Both the position numbers and the translations under genes were made by a program. A DNA stretch of 64,000 nucleotides, taken from Dryocosmus kuriphilus. Lineage: Eukaryota; Arthropoda; Insecta; Hymenoptera; Cynipidae. How positions within the stretch are numbered: the first letter of the stretch is position 1; the number at the start of each line of letters is the position of its first letter. Under the pieces are notes generated by a model, which had not been told where the DNA came from, searched no databases, and saw only the letters and a program-made list of their open reading frames with translations. Of this stretch, positions 22,012-33,140 are shown one piece after another. Location of the stretch: the NCBI GenBank assembly GCA_038277395.1, contig CM076189.1, forward strand, positions 79,349,421 to 79,413,420. Direction: 5' to 3'.

Positions 22012-22493
22012 TGTTCTCCGAGCATCTATTTTGTAGAGAAGAGGATCTCACGGGGAAGGGAAAAAGAACCGGAAGCCAAGACTAGGGTGAAAACAATAAA
22101 ATCAAAGGAAAAAGGGTTAAGGTTAAAACATGTATATATTATATTTGGACTTACGTCGCAGATACACAGAGCTTCTGCTCGAGTAGTTTATCAGATAGGC
22201 TAAAGATCTAACTCAGATCCGTCGCGGTTCCGGTACAAAGCTGCTAATATTTGATACAGGATTAACTGTCCTTATTGATACTTTAATCCAGACTGTGGTT
22301 ACTCCCTTGGAGCGGTGGAGTCAAACTGAGACTTCAGACACGACAAGACTTGCTCCCTTGGAGCTTGACAGAGGACTAAGCATTCGGGCGAGTGGCGAGA
22401 AACAGGAAGCGACTGACCGATCGGGGACCGTCGTAAGTTTCCGGCCGGGCTCGGCCCGGTCCCCGTCACACACACGGTATCGTCTGCGTTACA
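22012..22493 (-). mobile_element. 3' LTR of the minus-strand Ty3/Gypsy element
   Basis: On the minus strand this 482-bp segment begins TGTAACGCAGACG just after a G-rich tract and ends GGAGAACA, so it has the TG...CA form of an LTR. It sits downstream of the integrase, as expected. GC-rich direct motifs such as CTCCAAGGGAG occur twice. A matching 5' LTR was not found in the window, so the boundary is supported only by TG/CA and position. The flank is an A-run, so the target duplication cannot be read. Confidence 0.65.
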
Positions 22494-22525
22494 CCTCCCC
22501 CCCCCCCCCCCCCCCCCCCCCCCCT
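22494..22525 (-). promoter_or_regulatory. Poly-purine (G-run) tract before the Gypsy 3' LTR
   Basis: On the minus strand a run of about 26 G followed by AGG immediately precedes the LTR's TGTAACGC. It occupies the position of the polypurine tract that primes plus-strand DNA synthesis. Such a pure G run is unusual and may have expanded by slippage. Confidence 0.6.
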
Positions 22526-23260
22526 CTAACGTGGTTCGGGTGTATACTCGAACGGTTCAAAATTAAAATACCTAAACTAACATTACAAATAATACAAGAA
22601 TCCATTTTAAAATCAATTATTTCTTCAGTGCGAAGACGTCCTCCATCGGTGTTGTCACACTCGTCCGCTCCCTGTCACGATGCTTCTGTCCTCCGAAGCC
22701 CGCCGAAATCCTGGCAGGCCCTGTCTCTCCCTCGTTCTTGATGCAAGCAAAGAAACTGTCCCTGTCCCAAACCCGTCCCGGAGTTTGTCTTCCTGTTTTG
22801 AGTCTGGAGTTTTTTGAATGGAGTTGTCTTTTTGTTTTGGAGTTCGGAGTCTTTGTCTTGAGTTTTCTTTCTGTTTTGAGATCGCATTATGTCAAAATTG
22901 CTTGAACGCATATCCTCTGCCTCTTGTTTTGTTACCTTTTGCTTTGAAGCCTGTTTCTGGTTAGCTTCATCCAAATTCTTTTGGACTTCTTCCTTTACTA
23001 TTTGTAACCTTCTGAACCTGTCAGTCCATTTGTCTACACTTTGAAATTCTATTTCCGTATCTTCTTCTAGGTCCCTTTTTAGGGATTGGATTGTCTCTAA
23101 TTCACGACATAACTTCAGAAATACTGGGCTAAGATGTGTCCTAGAATTTTTGCTTGTATTTATAGCAAATTATCCACTATATGTTCATCCCACGTAGAAT
23201 TATCATTATCTAGGTAGGCTTTAATTATCTGCTTGATCGTCCTGTTATACCTTTCTGTGG
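22526..23260 (-). pseudogene. Gypsy 3' region between integrase and LTR
   Basis: The minus strand carries the end of the integrase at its upper limit (NSTWDEHI, about 23185-23210) and then a Lys/Gln/Glu-rich stretch (open at 22675-22974, with repeated NRKT/KKT words) that could be the integrase C-terminal tail. No envelope-like protein is recognisable. Stops interrupt all frames. Confidence 0.4.
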
Positions 23261-23953
23261 GGTCAGCTTGGGGGCAATACCTTGAAGTTTTCGAGTAACA
23301 AATTCCGAATTTTTCCATCAGCTCGCGCATGGTTTAATTTAAAAACTCCGTGCCATTATGCGTGTGAAGAATCCGCGGTGTTCCCCAACGGGAAATTACA
23401 CGCTTATGAAATTCCGACTCTGTTGTAGTCCCGTTTGTTTTTCTAATTGGGACCATTTCCACCCATTTTGTGAAAACATCCACGAAAACTAATATGTACT
23501 AGTTTTTACCCATTCTTGATATTGGTAGTGGTCCCGTGATAACTGCGGCAATCATGGTCCATGGTTTTTCTACTATTCTTTTTCTCCAATCATCCCTATT
23601 TTCACCTGGCTACTCGGTTTCGTTCTCTGAGATACCGTACAGGTTTTCACGTATTTGATTATTTTCGAATACATCCCTGGCCAGAAGTAACACTCGTCGT
23701 GATTTTCTTTAAGAACCTGATTTCGCAATTTTTTCGGTACAAAGAGTTTCCGTGTGTTGGAGACTAGTAATAGAGTAGATTTTAATGTGTCAGACCTGTA
23801 AAAATAGAGTTGAGAGTCTCGTGTTTGCCATTCTTCGTGTTCTTCCGGTTCCTTTTTTATTTTTCTTAATTTTGTGGAGTACCAGTCACCTGGCTGGTCG
23901 TCTAAGTCCGCTTTTGGTTTTTCTGTATTACACGATAACGCGAACGCGACCAC
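23261..23953 (-). pseudogene. Ty3/Gypsy integrase domain
   Basis: Reading down from 23953, a zinc-binding-like region (NHDECYFWPGMYSKIIKYVKTC, split over the fragment 23573-23953) precedes the core. The core has DVFTKWVEMVPI with the first catalytic Asp (about 23440-23480), ILHTHNGTEF at about 23345-23380, where the invariant Asp before N-G is replaced by His, and DPTERYNRTIKQIIKAY with the catalytic Glu (about 23225-23270). The zinc finger's first Cys of CxxC remains, but the second reads Ser (CTVSQR). The lost Asp and several stops make it inactive. Confidence 0.8.
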
Positions 23954-23974
23954 GTTTACCGTTTCTCCTGATCT

Positions 23975-24292
23975 TTACAGAGCGTTTGGCACTACATTTG
24001 AACTACCTTTTCTATAAATCACCTCGTAGTCGTATTCGAGTAGCTCTAGCGCCCATCCGGCTAGTCTGCTATTGGGTGTTTTGAGGTTATGGAGCCATTT
24101 TGACGCTAAGTAATCCGCTATAACCTTGAAAGTACATCCTTCAATATACGGTCTATATTTTCTAATATCCCAAACTACGGCCAAGAACTCCTTTACTGAT
24201 GCCGAGTATCGGGTTTCCGCGTCATTATGAGCTCCACTCGCGTGTCTGTCACGCAATTTTTTCCCTCTATCGTTTGAGAAAGTACGGCTCAT
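23975..24292 (-). pseudogene. Ty3/Gypsy RNase H domain
   Basis: An open fragment of 105 codons carries typical RNase H signatures: RTFSNDRGKKLRD, NDAETRYSASVKEFLAVVW and FKVIADYLASKWLHNLKTP (IADYLA replaces the usual TDHxxL), then GWALELLEYDYEVIYRKGSSNVVPNALSR-type spacing. It follows the reverse transcriptase and precedes the integrase, the Ty3/Gypsy order. The fragment lacks its first part because of a frameshift. Confidence 0.85.
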
Positions 24293-24398
24293 AATCCTCT
24301 ATTACTTGCGTCTGTCTCGAGTTGGATGGTTGTGGGTGAAATGCGGGCAAGTTAGAATTGGTGCTGAAGTTAACTGATCCTTAATTTTTTGAAATGCT

Positions 24399-25153
24399 TC
24401 ATCCTGTTCTAGTCCACATTCTCATGCCTGTTCCTTTTTTATTAATATATTTAAAAGGTTCTATAATGTCCGAAAAGTTTGGTATGAATTTCCTATACCA
24501 GCTAGTCATACCTATAATACTCGCGATTTGTTTGACATTTTTCGGCTTCGGAAAGTTTAGGATTGGTTGGGTTTTATCCTCATCAACTTGGAGACCCTTT
24601 TCATTCACTTTAAGACCTAAATACCCTATTTCTGAGAGCAGTCAGATTCACATTTATCTGGACTGATCGATAAATTTGCCTTATTTAATTTATCCAAACT
24701 ATATTCGAATATATTCAATTATACTCAAAATTTTATGTATCTATTATTATGTCGTCTAAATAACAAAAACACGTTTGGCTTATAGTCTGGAGCAATTATT
24801 TTATCCACAATCTTTTCGAAAGTGGCTGGTGCATTCGTTAGACCAAATGGCATTCTATTAAATTCAAAAATTCCCTTACCGTGTACTGTGAATGCTGTAA
24901 TCGGTCTTGAACTTTCTTCAAAAGTAAATGGTAAATATACCTTTTTTAAATCAATTTTCGAGATACATTTTGCTGCTCTAAGTGTGTGTAAAGTTTCAGT
25001 CATGAGTGGCATTGGATAAAGGTCTTTTTTGGTTACGTTATTTGCTTTGCGGAAATCAAGGCAAAATCTGTATTCCCCGTTTGGTTTTTTAATCATCACA
25101 ATTGGGTTTGACCAATCTGAATGAGAATGTCTTATAATTCCCTGTTCTAGCAT
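24399..25153 (-). pseudogene. Ty3/Gypsy reverse transcriptase
   Basis: From 25153 downwards come MLEQGIIRHSHSDWSNPIV, KKPNGEYRFCLDFRKANNVT, SKIDLKKVY (first catalytic Asp), MPFGLTNAPATFE, and then YLDDIIID. The last motif is visible only after a one-base frameshift at about 24765. After a break, the connection region NFPKPKNVKQIASIIGMTSWYRKF (24399-24608) follows. These are standard Ty3/Gypsy RT motifs in the right order. Two frameshifts and at least one stop are present. Confidence 0.9.
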
Positions 25154-25238
25154 TTTGTCAACTTCTTTAAATATTTCTTGTCTAATTTTGGGGCTTTCAT
25201 GTTAGTAGCGCTGTTTTATTGGCTCGTGTACCTGAACA

Positions 25239-25919
25239 TCAATTTTCGTGTTCTTTTAGATGGGTTGCCCTATTTTCTTTTCCCTGGTAAATTTTGTGTT
25301 TCTGCTCCAATAATCCTTCCAACTGGGTTTGTTTATTGCCTTTCAATTCAGCAATACGCTTGCAAATTTCTGAAGAATAATTTTCCTGTTCCTCAATTTT
25401 TCCTAGCTGTTCAAGTATATTGTCTAAGCAAATTGCCCTGTTCTTAAAGTTAAACCATTGGTTCCTATTATTCTTTTCTATCAATTCTCTACTTTGTTCC
25501 ATTTCTTTATCCTTTTTAAATTCAGTCACCTTATTCTCCTTACTAAATTTACAATCTTTTTTCTTATTCCGATCCCTATTGCTGTTATTACAAACTTTAT
25601 CCGAATTTTTATTCATTTTGTTAAGCTTCCTAAAATTTTGTCTTCCTAATCTAGTTGAGTCTCTGCTGTCTGAGTCTTCGCTGGTCTCTTGGGTATAGAA
25701 GTCTTCTAATGGTTGGAATTTGTTACTTTTGGGGATGTTCAATATGTTAGGTATATCCTCGTTAGGATTTTTTACAAGAATTTTTACATTTTGTGTTTTT
25801 TGGGATGGGTGTGGATTACAAGCTACTAGGGGAATTTCGCCATCTTCTGCCTTGCGTTTTGTTTTGTTCGGTTTCCTGTCGCTTTTCAAATTGATTTTTT
25901 CTCCGAAATTCGGTCTCAA
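25239..25919 (-). pseudogene. Gypsy Pol linker between protease and RT
   Basis: The longest open segment of this element (226 codons) is Lys/Asn/Glu-rich, with low-complexity words such as NKNSDKVCNNSNRDRNKKK. It ends with LEGLLEQKHKIYQGKENRATH, which leads into the RT start (QxxIYQG...H is common just before Gypsy RT). No catalytic domain is visible, and it acts as a spacer in the polyprotein. Its openness over 680 bp, unlike the neighbouring domains, suggests a fairly young element. Confidence 0.65.
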
Positions 25920-26229
25920 TTTTTTGTTTACGTTTTCTTTCTTAAAATCTAACTCATTTCTTCTACTTACATTTATCCTAAGCTTGCTATCCTCTATATA
26001 CTTATTATCCTTCCTATCCCTGTTACCATTTTTATCCTTGTAATCGTTGCTACCCTTGTTATCCTTATTCTCCTTATTATAATTATTGTGCTTGTTATTC
26101 CTATCATCCTTTTTAGTAATTTCAGGTATTTTTTGGATTTGGGTGTGTCCTCTGTGATTGGGAGGGTTAAAGAGTTGGATTGAGCTTCCATTGGATAGCG
26201 CGTGGGTGGCTTACCTGGTAACCAGTAGG

Positions 26230-26231
<2 letters not shown>

Positions 26232-26271
<40 letters not shown>
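26232..26271. repeat. (CT)n microsatellite within Gypsy Pol
   Basis: About 39 bp of CT repeat between the linker and the protease fragment. It shifts or interrupts the minus-strand reading frame and adds to the evidence that the element is inactive. Confidence 0.95.
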
Positions 26272-26535
26272 GTCCAGAGTCATTCGTAAGCTTCTCAGTA
26301 TATCTGTGACTAATATTCCTACCGAATGTAGTTTTGGGACCAACATGAAAGGTACATTTTTAACTCTCCTACCTGTTAAAATGGGGATGAACACCTGTAC
26401 TGTTATATCCGCGCTTCCGCCGTTAGCTACTAATAGGCTATTCGAATCCGTTTTAAGAATATAAAAATTCGCTTTTTTGATTTCAGCTGTGAACTCCTTT
26501 CTCACGTAGGAATGTGATGCACATGTATCTACCAA
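26269..26535 (-). pseudogene. Ty3/Gypsy aspartic protease fragment
   Basis: The frame starts VDTCASHSYVRKEF, where DTCASHS matches the aspartic-protease D-T/S-G/A active-site loop. It continues through LLVANGGSADITVQVFIPI to LHSVGILVTDILRSL, which corresponds to the second conserved hydrophobic strand (usually ILGxDxL). It lies between the Gag zinc-knuckle region and the RT, as in Ty3/Gypsy Pol. It is open but bounded by stops. Confidence 0.75.
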
Positions 26536-26689
26536 AAATTCTGTGTAGGTTATTTTAGAATTTGATCATTAAATGGAAGCGCGTTTCCGTCACTTCATCT
26601 TTATTCGAACTTAGGGTTTCTAGCGTTCCGGTAATAGGTGACAATTTATTTTGGCCTAATATCCGCCCTGGTAGTTTTCTTGATTATAT

Positions 26690-28695
26690 AAATAGAATGG
26701 ACGTTCTCTTTGGAAATGTCCTAGCATTTTGCAATAAAAGCAATCGGTGTCGTGTTTTCACCATTGCTCGCATTATTTGAATTTTTGCCCTGGTTATTTT
26801 GCCTATTCATATTGCTTTTTGAACTTTGGTTTTTATTTCTGATAATTGATTTTTGGGAATTTTGGTTCTGGGTAGCTTTATTTTTCCCAGACGCGCTTTC
26901 TGTTTTTTCCTACGGGAATTCTATCACTGGGTTGTTCTGCTTTTGGCCAGAACCGGACGCTGCCTGATTATATTGGACCCACATCTAGTTGTCGGGCTTG
27001 AAATTAAATCCTGGGATATTACTCGGAAATCTGGGTTGGAATCCTAGTGGAAATGTAGGTTTGAAATTCTGTCTTTGATTTTGTTGGAATTGGGGCTGGT
27101 ACGGTAAAAAAGGGAATCGGAAGGGAGGGAAGAGATAACGAATTTTATATGTCTTTTTTCCCTCATTACTATAACTTTTCCCATAGCTATTTTAAAACTT
27201 TTATCCTCCTTATTTGAATCCGCGTTACTTTGCTCGCTGTTTCTCTTTTGCTCGTTTTTGTCTTCCAACTTAGGTTCCGTAATATGTAGTATTTGTCCCC
27301 TAATTTTTGAGATCGCTAACTCTGTCTCCCACTCCTTTCCCAAATTTTCAGATTCTTCGAATATTTGGAAGTTGTTCCTTTTTATGTACATCATGTTCTC
27401 TGTCTGGAAATTTTCGTAAGTCCGGCGCAATTCCCATTCTAAACACTTTCTCGGGTGCAACATCATAAACATCTTCCTGATTTCTACTAAATGCGAAAGA
27501 GTATCTTGTGCCCATTTTTGATTGAAAAGTTTTATTTTTTGTCTGACTTCTTCCAAGAACTTTGCATCTAAATACGCGCTTTTGAAATCCTCAATAAAAT
27601 CTTGCAAGTTCCTCCAAAAGTTTCTATGGATGTTGCAACAATCGCGCGTGTCGTCAGTTGAAATTGCGCCTAGATTTTGTAGGACGTCTAGGCTTTCTAT
27701 TTTGTACCTCCGTTTAAAACCGTTTTAGATCCTCGAGGACACCAGCAGTACTATCCTCTTTATTGTTTCAAGATTTTACCGGCCTGTTTCTCATAATTTG
27801 GAATGGCGCTTGTACCATTCCAAATAGAAAAATGGTTGCTTGGACTGGTTCGTTATTTCCACATGCGGGTTTATATTCGCTTTCCGAATTTACTCTATAG
27901 CTACGCGACTGTTTATTCGACTTTCCTCTTGATGTCGAAATTCTACGATTTTTATTTCAGTTCGTAATTAAATTGTCACCCTGATTTTCGCTAGAGTTTG
28001 AGTTCTACAATCTACAATTGGTTTCGCTGTGGCTCCTGTTATTTATAAATTTACTTTGTCAATTACTAATTGGTTCTTTTAACATATCATCAAGACTGTA
28101 CCGGCTGTCTACTTTGCGATTCATTTCTTTTATTTCTGGGTACATTTTATGATTTTTCCCTATAAACCGATTCTTTATCGAAGGAGCTATGGGCCGGTGA
28201 GTTTAAATTCTGTGTCATGGATTTTGCCTTTTGCGCTTTATATTTGAAAAATATTTCCGTTTGCCTATTCATGAACTCATTATATTCCGCACTGCCCAAG
28301 AGTTCGTCGTTTTCCAACAAGAGCTGAGTATTGTAATTTAAGAAGGAGTCAATTTCAAAAGCTCTGTCGTTAATTACCTTTAAATCATCAAGATCAGTTG
28401 TTAAAGTTGTTTGTGGTCGGGGGACGTTCAATATCGGTGTACCTGCATTGTCCCAGACTAGCTACTCATGTGGTTGAACTATACTTGCTGTTTGTGTGTT
28501 CTGGATCTCTAAACGTTTTCGAGATCTTCCCGTCCATCGAACTTTGGTATTAATTAAAAGAAAACATCTACATCGTCCCACAGATCTGTTAAAAGCTTTC
28601 GGTATTGTCCCAGCATTTTTCTGCAATGGTTGTACCGCTGCACCCTCTAAGTCTTGGCTGTCTTGTTTGGTTTCGATATTAGTTTGTTTGTCCAT
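26690..28695 (-). pseudogene. Ty3/Gypsy Gag, decayed
   Basis: Three fragments cover Gag. The first is 28462-28695, beginning MDKQTNIETKQDSQD. The second is 28147-28431, an acidic/Asn-rich region. The third is 27044-27607, which has the capsid-like DFIEDFKSAYLDAKFLEEV and FNQKWAQDTLSHLVEIRKMF. A degenerate zinc knuckle CFYCKMLGHFQRER (about 26705-26750; the last Cys is Arg) precedes the protease. The assignment rests on position and the capsid/zinc-knuckle pattern rather than strong sequence recall. Several stops and frameshifts are present. Confidence 0.65.
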
Positions 28696-28862
28696 TTTTA
28701 TGTTTAACGTATTAACCTTTCCTGATATTGAATTTATTAATATCTATTTTATCTTTAGAAATTTGATCAATTAATCCCCTTTTTAGTATCCACGGTTGCT
28801 TGGGCTGTACAAACGTTTATACTACCCTATAGTGTGTATGAAATGCATTTACTAATTGGACT
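28696..28862 (-). other. Gypsy leader region without detectable 5' LTR
   Basis: This is the only sequence between the presumed Gag start and the BEL insertion. It does not match the 3' LTR at 22012-22493, and no convincing primer-binding site is seen. Beyond the BEL element only about 60 unrelated bases precede an array unit. The Gypsy 5' LTR therefore appears lost. Confidence 0.5.
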
Positions 28863-28867
28863 CTATA

Positions 28868-29131
28868 TGTTGTAATTGAGAAACTTATGCAGAGTGAGTA
28901 TATTTCGGATTGTCTGTTTGAATTAAGAGCGCAATCTTGATGAGCGCGTGAAAGGAGCACGTCGGAGGAGTGGAAAGGCAGTAGGAAGGCAGGAGGCAGC
29001 GGAAGAGGCGGTCTCTCTGTAATCGAGATTTATATTTGTGTAAAAAAATCGTTCCCATGTTTTTTTGGAGTAAACATTCATTTATGTTTTACGTCTCACC
29101 TATTTGATTTCCAGTTACTTATAAATAAACA
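28868..29131 (+). repeat. BEL/Pao 5' LTR
   Basis: A 264-bp TG...CA repeat matching 34681-34828 plus 39145-39267. Shared landmarks are TGTTGTAATTGAGAAACTTA, GGCAGTAGGAAGGCAGGAGG, GGCGGTCTCTCTG and CATTCATTTATNTTTTTACG. It should contain the element's promoter. GGAATAAACA/GGAGTAAACA near the 3' part could act as a polyadenylation signal. Confidence 0.95.
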
Positions 29132-29134
29132 TTA

Positions 29135-29152
29135 TGGCGACCGTGACAGGAC
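29135..29152 (+). promoter_or_regulatory. BEL primer-binding site
   Basis: TGGCGACCGTGACAGGAC begins three bases after the 5' LTR. It has the TGG start expected for pairing to a tRNA 3' CCA end, in the standard place for minus-strand priming. Which tRNA it matches was not determined. Confidence 0.85.
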
Positions 29153-29232
29153 AGGAATATGTGGCTTGGTGTTTAAGTGTGCCCTTTGTGTGCAGCTGCA
29201 GTTTGGTGTGAAGTTCTGCCAGAGCTAAAGTT

Positions 29233-30545
29233 ATGGATGCAGCGAAGAAACGAAAGAAGGCTCTTAGGAGGGTTTTTACCAATGCTCTCACAGCGCTTGA
29301 TGAGGTTTTTACGTCAGAGGAGAGCACTCGAGAAGAAAAAATTGTCGCGTTTCAGCTCGTGGAAACAAAGATAGCCGAACTGGATAAGGCTCACGAAGTA
29401 TATGATTATCTCCTGTTTGCCTCTGAAGATGATGACGAATTTATCGCTAGGGAGCTGGCATCGCATGATTTTTTATAAAACTAGTTTTTTAACCGCAAAG
29501 TTGAAAGTGGCCGACTTGTTGAAACCGGACGCGACGCCATCGACGTTTCCCGTGCCACAGCATATGGCGACGCTAAGGAATTCTGCAAACGAGAGAAAGC
29601 CCACGAAGTATCCAAGCATTCCGTTGCCGTCCTTTAACGGTAGCGTAAAGGAATGGCTTCCCTTTTGGAGTTAATTTCTAAAAATCCACAACGAATAAAG
29701 CCTCAGCAGGGAAGACAAATTCCAGTATCTCCTGCAGACAACAGCTTAGGGCTCGAGAGCATCCGAAATAGTGAACAGTTTTCCTCCCATAGGAGATAAT
29801 TACTACAAAGTGATAATTAGTTTAAGAAACCGTTTCGGTCGTGACGAGTTACTCGTAGAATTTTACGTACGCGAACTACTTGGTCTTGTGCTACAAAATG
29901 CGATGAAAGATGAGAAGATGAACATTCCGACGCTTGGAAGGTTGTATGACCAATTAGAGACATATACGCGTGCTCTTTAGACATTGGGAGTCACCACGGA
30001 CAAGCTTGCATCCATGTTATATCTATTGGTGTAGTCATCCTTGCCAGAGGATGTTCTACGGACATGGCAACGCAGGCAGCCAGCTCAGCGGACAACGAGA
30101 TGCAGCGGCAGCAGCGGACGCCAACGATCAACGCGAGTCAAATAGACTCACCAAACTTCTCGAATTTCTACAAACGGAGGTAGAAAACGAAGAACGCATC
30201 AGCATGGCTTTTTCAGGTTTTGGAATTACGTCAGCGGAACGAAAGAAGGAGGAAGAGCCGGATCATAAAAAAGGTAAATCTCAATCTGTAAAAGACGTAG
30301 CGAGCGCGAGCGTTCTGTTAGTTTCAAAAGGCGAAAGTTCTGTACAATGTATATTTTGTGAGTCAAGTCATGATAATGAAAAATGTACTTTAGCGCGACA
30401 AATGAGTTTATAAGAACGGAAAATTATCGCGAAAACGGCCTTTTGTTGTTTTAAATGCTTGAATCGTGGCCATGTTTCGATTAAATGCAAGGTCAGGGTG
30501 ACGTGTGATTGCTGTGCAAAGCATCATGTTTTATTAATGTGTCCG
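29233..30545 (+). pseudogene. BEL/Pao Gag (DUF1759-type) with zinc knuckles
   Basis: It starts MDAAKKRKKALRRVFTNAL (29233) and runs 81 codons before a frame break. The next parts, in other frames, are YPSIPLPSFNGSVKEWLPFW (about 29607-29670), YYKVIISLRNRFGRDELLVE (about 29800-29860, the DUF1759 core), and two Cys/His motifs, CFKCLNRGHVSIKC (about 30450-30490) and CDCCAKHHVLLMC. Gag packages element RNA. The order and motifs fit BEL/Pao. At least three frameshifts or stops make this copy non-functional. Confidence 0.88.
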
Positions 30546-31140
30546 AATCTTGCGAACACCGGAGCTGCAGTGTGCACCGAGGGGCAGGTTAAATCCAATT
30601 TTGCTGCTGCCAAAACAATAAAGGAGGTTAACCTGGCTACATTTTCGGAAGTGCCCCCGGTTTATTTACAAACGCTTCGAGTAAAATTATTTTCACATTC
30701 GCACGAAAAGGTTGTAAGAGCGCTTATAGATTCGGCATCGCAGCGTTCGTACGTCCGCGCTGATATCGCGAAAGAGTTAGGTTATATACCTACAGACGAA
30801 CACGAGGTTACTCATTCTCTGTTTTGTGGCGTGAAATCGGAACATGAAAAGCATAATGTATTTGTAATACGCTTTAAAAATATGGATGATTCGTATGCCT
30901 GCATTTTTCGGCGAAGAGTCAAAAAATTTTCTGCGATACCATTCCGAACATTAAGTATGACTCATGGTTTCACGAGCTGCGTGAAAACAACATAACTCTG
31001 ACCGATATGGGTAGTTCATGTGATCCTATAGATGTTCTCATCGGAGCTGATGTGGCGGGTAAATTGCTAACGGGTAAAAAATGTGAATTACAAAATGGGC
31101 TTACGGCTTTCGAAACACATCTCGGGTGGACGGTAATGTG
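30546..31140 (+). pseudogene. BEL/Pao aspartic protease
   Basis: The active-site segment ALIDSASQRSYVRADIAKEL (about 30720-30780) has the D-S-A triplet typical of the BEL retropepsin-like domain (DUF1758). It is in frame with the zinc knuckles, as expected for a Gag-Pol fusion. The frame is lost after about 30990. A second frame then gives LIGADVAGKLLTG (about 31035-31075), the usual LIGxD strand, before a TGA at 31139. Confidence 0.85.
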
Positions 31141-32300
31141 AAAATTACCGGTAAAGCGCGAGAGAACGGACTCAGCTCTGATGATTACTTCGATGTTCGT
31201 ACGAAAGGCCAATTTATGCGATTTTTGGAGTTTAGATACTGTTGGTATCACAGATCCGATTGAAAAATTAGAGAAATCCGTTAGGGGCGAGCAAACATTG
31301 AATTTTTTAATTGAAACCGCCAAAGTCAATAATGAGGGCCGGTATGAAGTTAAATTACCCTGGTTGGAGGACCACGCTCCTATTTCAACCAATTACAATA
31401 TTGCACATTCCAGGCTTGTAAAAGGCATCGAGAAACTCAAAACACAAAACTTGCTTGAGGCATATGATAATATTTCTAAAGAATGGGAATCTGAAGGGAT
31501 TATTGAACGTGTGACAGAGGTTGAAAGGGAAAATTTCTGTCATTATCTCCCGCATCGCCCAGTGTTAAAATCGCACGACACTACAAAGATAAGGCCCATT
31601 TTTGATGCTTCCGCATGCGCAAACGGATATCCTTCTTTAAACCAATGTCTGCATAAAGGCCCCAATTTGATAGAATTGATCCCGGCGTCCTTAAATAGAT
31701 TTCGCGAAGGGGAAATCGGTGTAATTTCTGATATAAGAAAAGCTTTTATGCAAATAATTTTCGGTGAAGCCGGTCGCAATAATCTTCGTTTTTTGTGGGT
31801 GAAGGAGGGAGACATTATAATTTTTCGGCACTTTCGAGTATTTTTTGGCCTTGCTTGCTGTCTATTTCTATTAGCAGCCGTTCTCGTCTTGCTTTTAGAA
31901 ACAGCGCACGAGAAGGCAAACAAAAACATGGACACAGGTTGGAGTATAAAGTAACGTAGAGAAATTAAAAAGGGCTTTTTATGTCGATAATTGCGTGGCA
32001 AGTGTAGAATCCCAGGCTGAATTAAGCCTTTTTATTCGGGAATCCACAGAAATCATGCAGTCAGATGGGTTTAATCTGCGCGGATGGGAGAGCTCGGGCG
32101 AATTGACGAAAAATGAAGCGACGGTTGTTCTAGGAATTTTGTGGAATAAGAGAAAATATAGCTCATCTATCAATCCAAGTGTCTTAGACATAAAAATTCC
32201 CGGAAAAGTTACAAAAAGAGCCATATTATCCGCAAGACACCGCATTCTTGATCCAATATGTATTACATGTCCTGTCTCTCTGCAGTGAAAGCTACTGCTT
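31141..32300 (+). pseudogene. BEL/Pao reverse transcriptase
   Basis: An open stretch at 31181-31954 holds FWSLDTVGITDP (BEL linker), HRPVLKSHDTTKIRPIFDAS, SLNQCLHKGPNLI, and VISDIRKAFMQI with a catalytic Asp. The polymerase box is in the next frame and reads FYVDNCVAS (about 31976-32000), with Asn replacing the second Asp of YVDD. The frame change at about 31950 and the YVDN substitution argue against activity. The N-terminal linker and the KIRPIFDAS wording are specific to BEL/Pao rather than Ty3/Gypsy. Confidence 0.92.
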
Positions 32301-32439
32301 CAAGAACTGTGGGAGGAAAAGATCGATTGGGACACGGAGATAAAAAACATTCAGAAGGAGAATTTTTTGACTAGGTTAAATGATTTGTCGGTTTTGAAAC
32401 AAATAGAAATTACACGAAAGCTCGGGAAAGGGGACTTAT

Positions 32440-32862
32440 CATTGCATGTTTTTGGAGACGCGAGTGTTTCAGCTTACGCCGCGGCAGTTTTTTGCGAGAA
32501 TTGAGTTTCAAAATCAGGTTTTGATTGTACATTTGAATGCTAAATCTCGAGTTGCACCTAAGAAGGCTACTACTCCGCGTCTTGAACTGATGGCCTGCAC
32601 GATAGCAGTACGATTGGCAGGTGCTGTAATACAATCTTTAACTCGAAAAGATAATAAAGTCACGTATTGGACCGATTCTACTACTGTACTGGCATGTATA
32701 AAGCGCGACATGCAATGGAGCACATTTATTTGGAATCGAGTAAAAGAGATCAGATCGCACAGTGCGCTAGAAGACTGGCGTTATGTACCGGGTCACTTGA
32801 ACCCCGCCGATTTCCCATCGCGGGGTTGCAGTCCGTCGAAACTAGTTGAGTCGAAATGGTGA
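32440..32862 (+). pseudogene. BEL/Pao RNase H
   Basis: The visible motifs are HVFGDASVSAYAAAVF (about 32444-32492, crossing a frame change), TTPRLELMACTIAVRLA with the catalytic Glu, and VTYWTDSTTVLACIKRD with a catalytic Asp. These are followed by FIWNRVKEIR and HLNPADFPSRG, the BEL-type end of this domain. It removes the RNA strand during reverse transcription. A stop follows at 32860. Confidence 0.88.
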
Positions 32863-33140
32863 CTAGGGCCTCGATGGGTTTATTGCAGGGAATCCGAATG
32901 GCCTACGATAAAATTAGAGTTTAATGAAGGTGAAGTTCGGAGCGAGTTGAAAAAAGGAGCCTTGCTGCAAATGGTAAATTTAGGAAAATCATATATCAAA
33001 GTGGGTGATTATTTTTCATCGTATACAAAACTGGTTAGATTTTTGGCTTGGATGCAGCGGTTTTTTAGAAATTGTAGATTTTTTATTTCAGAAAGAAAAT
33101 TACCAAAAACCGAACGGAAAACGATCTCTTCTTATAAAAG

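Noticed and set aside
25420..26043. Phe/Leu-rich plus-strand frames that look like membrane proteins
   Set aside because: They are the antisense of Lys/Asn/Glu-rich Gypsy Pol linker codons.
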